Positions 63,102 through 64,000 of a stretch of 64,000 bases of DNA are shown here, piece by piece (the first letter of the stretch is position 1; the number at the start of each line of letters is the position of its first letter). The stretch is from Lachnospiraceae bacterium (GTDB lineage: Bacteria; Bacillota; Clostridia; Lachnospirales; Lachnospiraceae), in contig JAFZUW010000067.1 of NCBI GenBank assembly GCA_017618195.1, positions 62,001-126,000 of the forward strand. Reading direction: 5' to 3'. A program made the position numbers and the translations under genes. The notes under the pieces were generated by a model that was not told where the DNA came from, did no database searches, and worked only from the letters and a program-made list of their open reading frames with translations.

Positions 63102-63131
63102 TTGACTTATGGGGTCAATAGGTTTTACAAT
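63102..63131 (+). promoter_or_regulatory. promoter with an inverted repeat over the -35
   Basis: TTGACT (63102-63107), 18 bp, TACAAT (63126-63131). TTGAC (63102-63106), 7 bases, GTCAA (63114-63118) form an inverted repeat starting at the -35, a likely repressor site. Confidence 0.55.
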
Positions 63132-63225
63132 AACTATATATGTGTTTCAAACGGTATCCGTGTCATTTGCCGTTTCGAATCATACGGGTTTTCAGGGGTC
63201 TTTAATAAGGATAAGGAGGAGCAGT

Positions 63226-64000
63226 ATGAAGGGTGCAGTCAGAAATCTTTTCAGACGTTTTACTTCGGTATTTCTTGCGGCAGTGATCACCGTACCGATG
63301 CTGTACGGGATATCATTTCCTGCCGCTGAGGCATCGCCTGAGCAGACGTTTGAAAAAACAGTAAGTAATACGCAGCTGGGAGCTAACGGCTTTGCAAAGC
63401 CGGTTGTTCCGGCAACCAAGGATTCTCCCTGGCAGGGCAGCTACCTGTATTACGGAGAATACAACGGAAGTCCTGTACGTTACAGAATTCTCGATTTTTA
63501 TACGCAGAAGTATAAGGAATACGGCCGAACCATACTCTTAGACTGTGATAGGGGGCTCTATTTCCATTCTTATGACGGCAAAATCGAAAACGGTGTCGGT
63601 ACCGGATCCAGTGTCTGGAAGACCAGTGATCTGCGTGATTATCTGAACGGCGAGTATTTCTTTGAATTCGGCGGCTTTACGGATACGGAATGGGATGCTA
63701 TCGTAGAGAGCACCTTTGAAGGCGGCGGAGATTTATCGGGGATTAATATGGAAGCAATGTCCCGGTATAAGAAATATGTCGGCCTGTACGGAGATAAAGT
63801 CTTTCTTCTCGGAATTGAGGATGTGTTAAATCCTCAATACGGATACTATGATACGGAATTAACGTATGACGGTGTATTGAATCATGGTAAAATAGGACCG
63901 GACGGAATACAATACTCCAGCTGGTGGCTTCGTTCCATGGATATTGCGGCTGATGAAGACATGGGAGAAGAGGAATTTTTCGTCGGTTTGGCGAATTCGA
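63226..64000 (+). CDS. secreted DUF6273-like protein (3' end outside window)
   Basis: The frame opens at the ATG at 63226 behind AAGGAGGAG and runs to the window end, 258 codons. Signal peptide: basic RRF at about 10-12, hydrophobic VFLAAVITVPMLYGI, cleavage near AAEA-SP (about 36-38). The visible mature part has YYGEYNGSPVRYRILD, SSVWKTSDLRDYLNGEYFF and SSWWLRSMD. The W-x-x-SDLRxxLN and WWLRS blocks are typical of the DUF6273 domain of Lachnospiraceae surface proteins. Function unknown. No cell-wall anchor can be judged because the C-terminus is missing. Confidence 0.72.
   Translation, partial: MKGAVRNLFRRFTSVFLAAVITVPMLYGISFPAAEASPEQTFEKTVSNTQLGANGFAKPVVPATKDSPWQGSYLYYGEYNGSPVRYRILDFYTQKYKEYGRTILLDCDRGLYFHSYDGKIENGVGTGSSVWKTSDLRDYLNGEYFFEFGGFTDTEWDAIVESTFEGGGDLSGINMEAMSRYKKYVGLYGDKVFLLGIEDVLNPQYGYYDTELTYDGVLNHGKIGPDGIQYSSWWLRSMDIAADEDMGEEEFFVGLANS

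Overview
The window is 64 kb of bacterial chromosome with the marks of a Clostridia genome, most likely Lachnospiraceae or a close relative. Shine-Dalgarno sites (AGGAGG type) and -10/-35 promoters are strong. The gene content also fits: addB-addA next to a 6S RNA, a fused SecDF, LuxS, an NrtR-controlled NAD salvage operon, and an XRE-cupin regulator in front of potABCD. The assignment rests on gene content and sequence style only; there is no rRNA or tRNA in the window. Coding density is high and I see no phage, complete insertion sequence or CRISPR array.

Region by region: 1-1112 is a leftward pair, a LytTR regulator and a membrane protein cut by the window edge. 1113-1600 holds the regulator's upstream region and a 6S RNA. 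1601-8718 is addB-addA. 8778-17284 is a rightward run of lipid kinase, xylulokinase, methyltransferase, Hsp33, M18 aminopeptidase, dUTPase and two COG0523 (CobW-type) GTPases, the first with a large His/Asp stretch. 17360-23605 carries an SGNH esterase, a Thr/Pro-rich anchored protein and two MacB-like ATPase-permease fusions. 23755-26408 is nrtR-pncA-pncB, followed by a 131-bp concentric inverted repeat, a 21-codon aldo/keto reductase remnant and a VOC protein.

The leftward acn-like/icd pair (27293-30790) makes 2-oxoglutarate from citrate. It is divergent from a membrane protein and a WYL-HAD fusion. Next come a convergent GNAT, a CYTH protein, a degenerate ParA-like protein, DegV, SecDF, RecJ, PyrC, PyrF, LeuS, LuxS and a D-hydroxyacid dehydrogenase. 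48000-52995 is a polyamine-type locus (XRE-cupin, potA-potB-potC-potD) whose PotA has two tandem modules inserted in its TOBE domain.

The most unusual region is 53232-62146. It encodes an XRE-like protein, a two-TM protein, a lipoprotein with an all-helical toroid-like domain, and a 1197-residue protein joining a processive family 2 glycosyltransferase, a Hanks-type kinase domain and an extracytoplasmic propeller-like sensor. A pseudokinase-sensor paralogue of the kinase half comes next, then two small proteins. My reading is a membrane polysaccharide synthase with its own kinase/pseudokinase sensing module. The window ends with a GntR/FCD regulator and the start of a secreted DUF6273-like protein.
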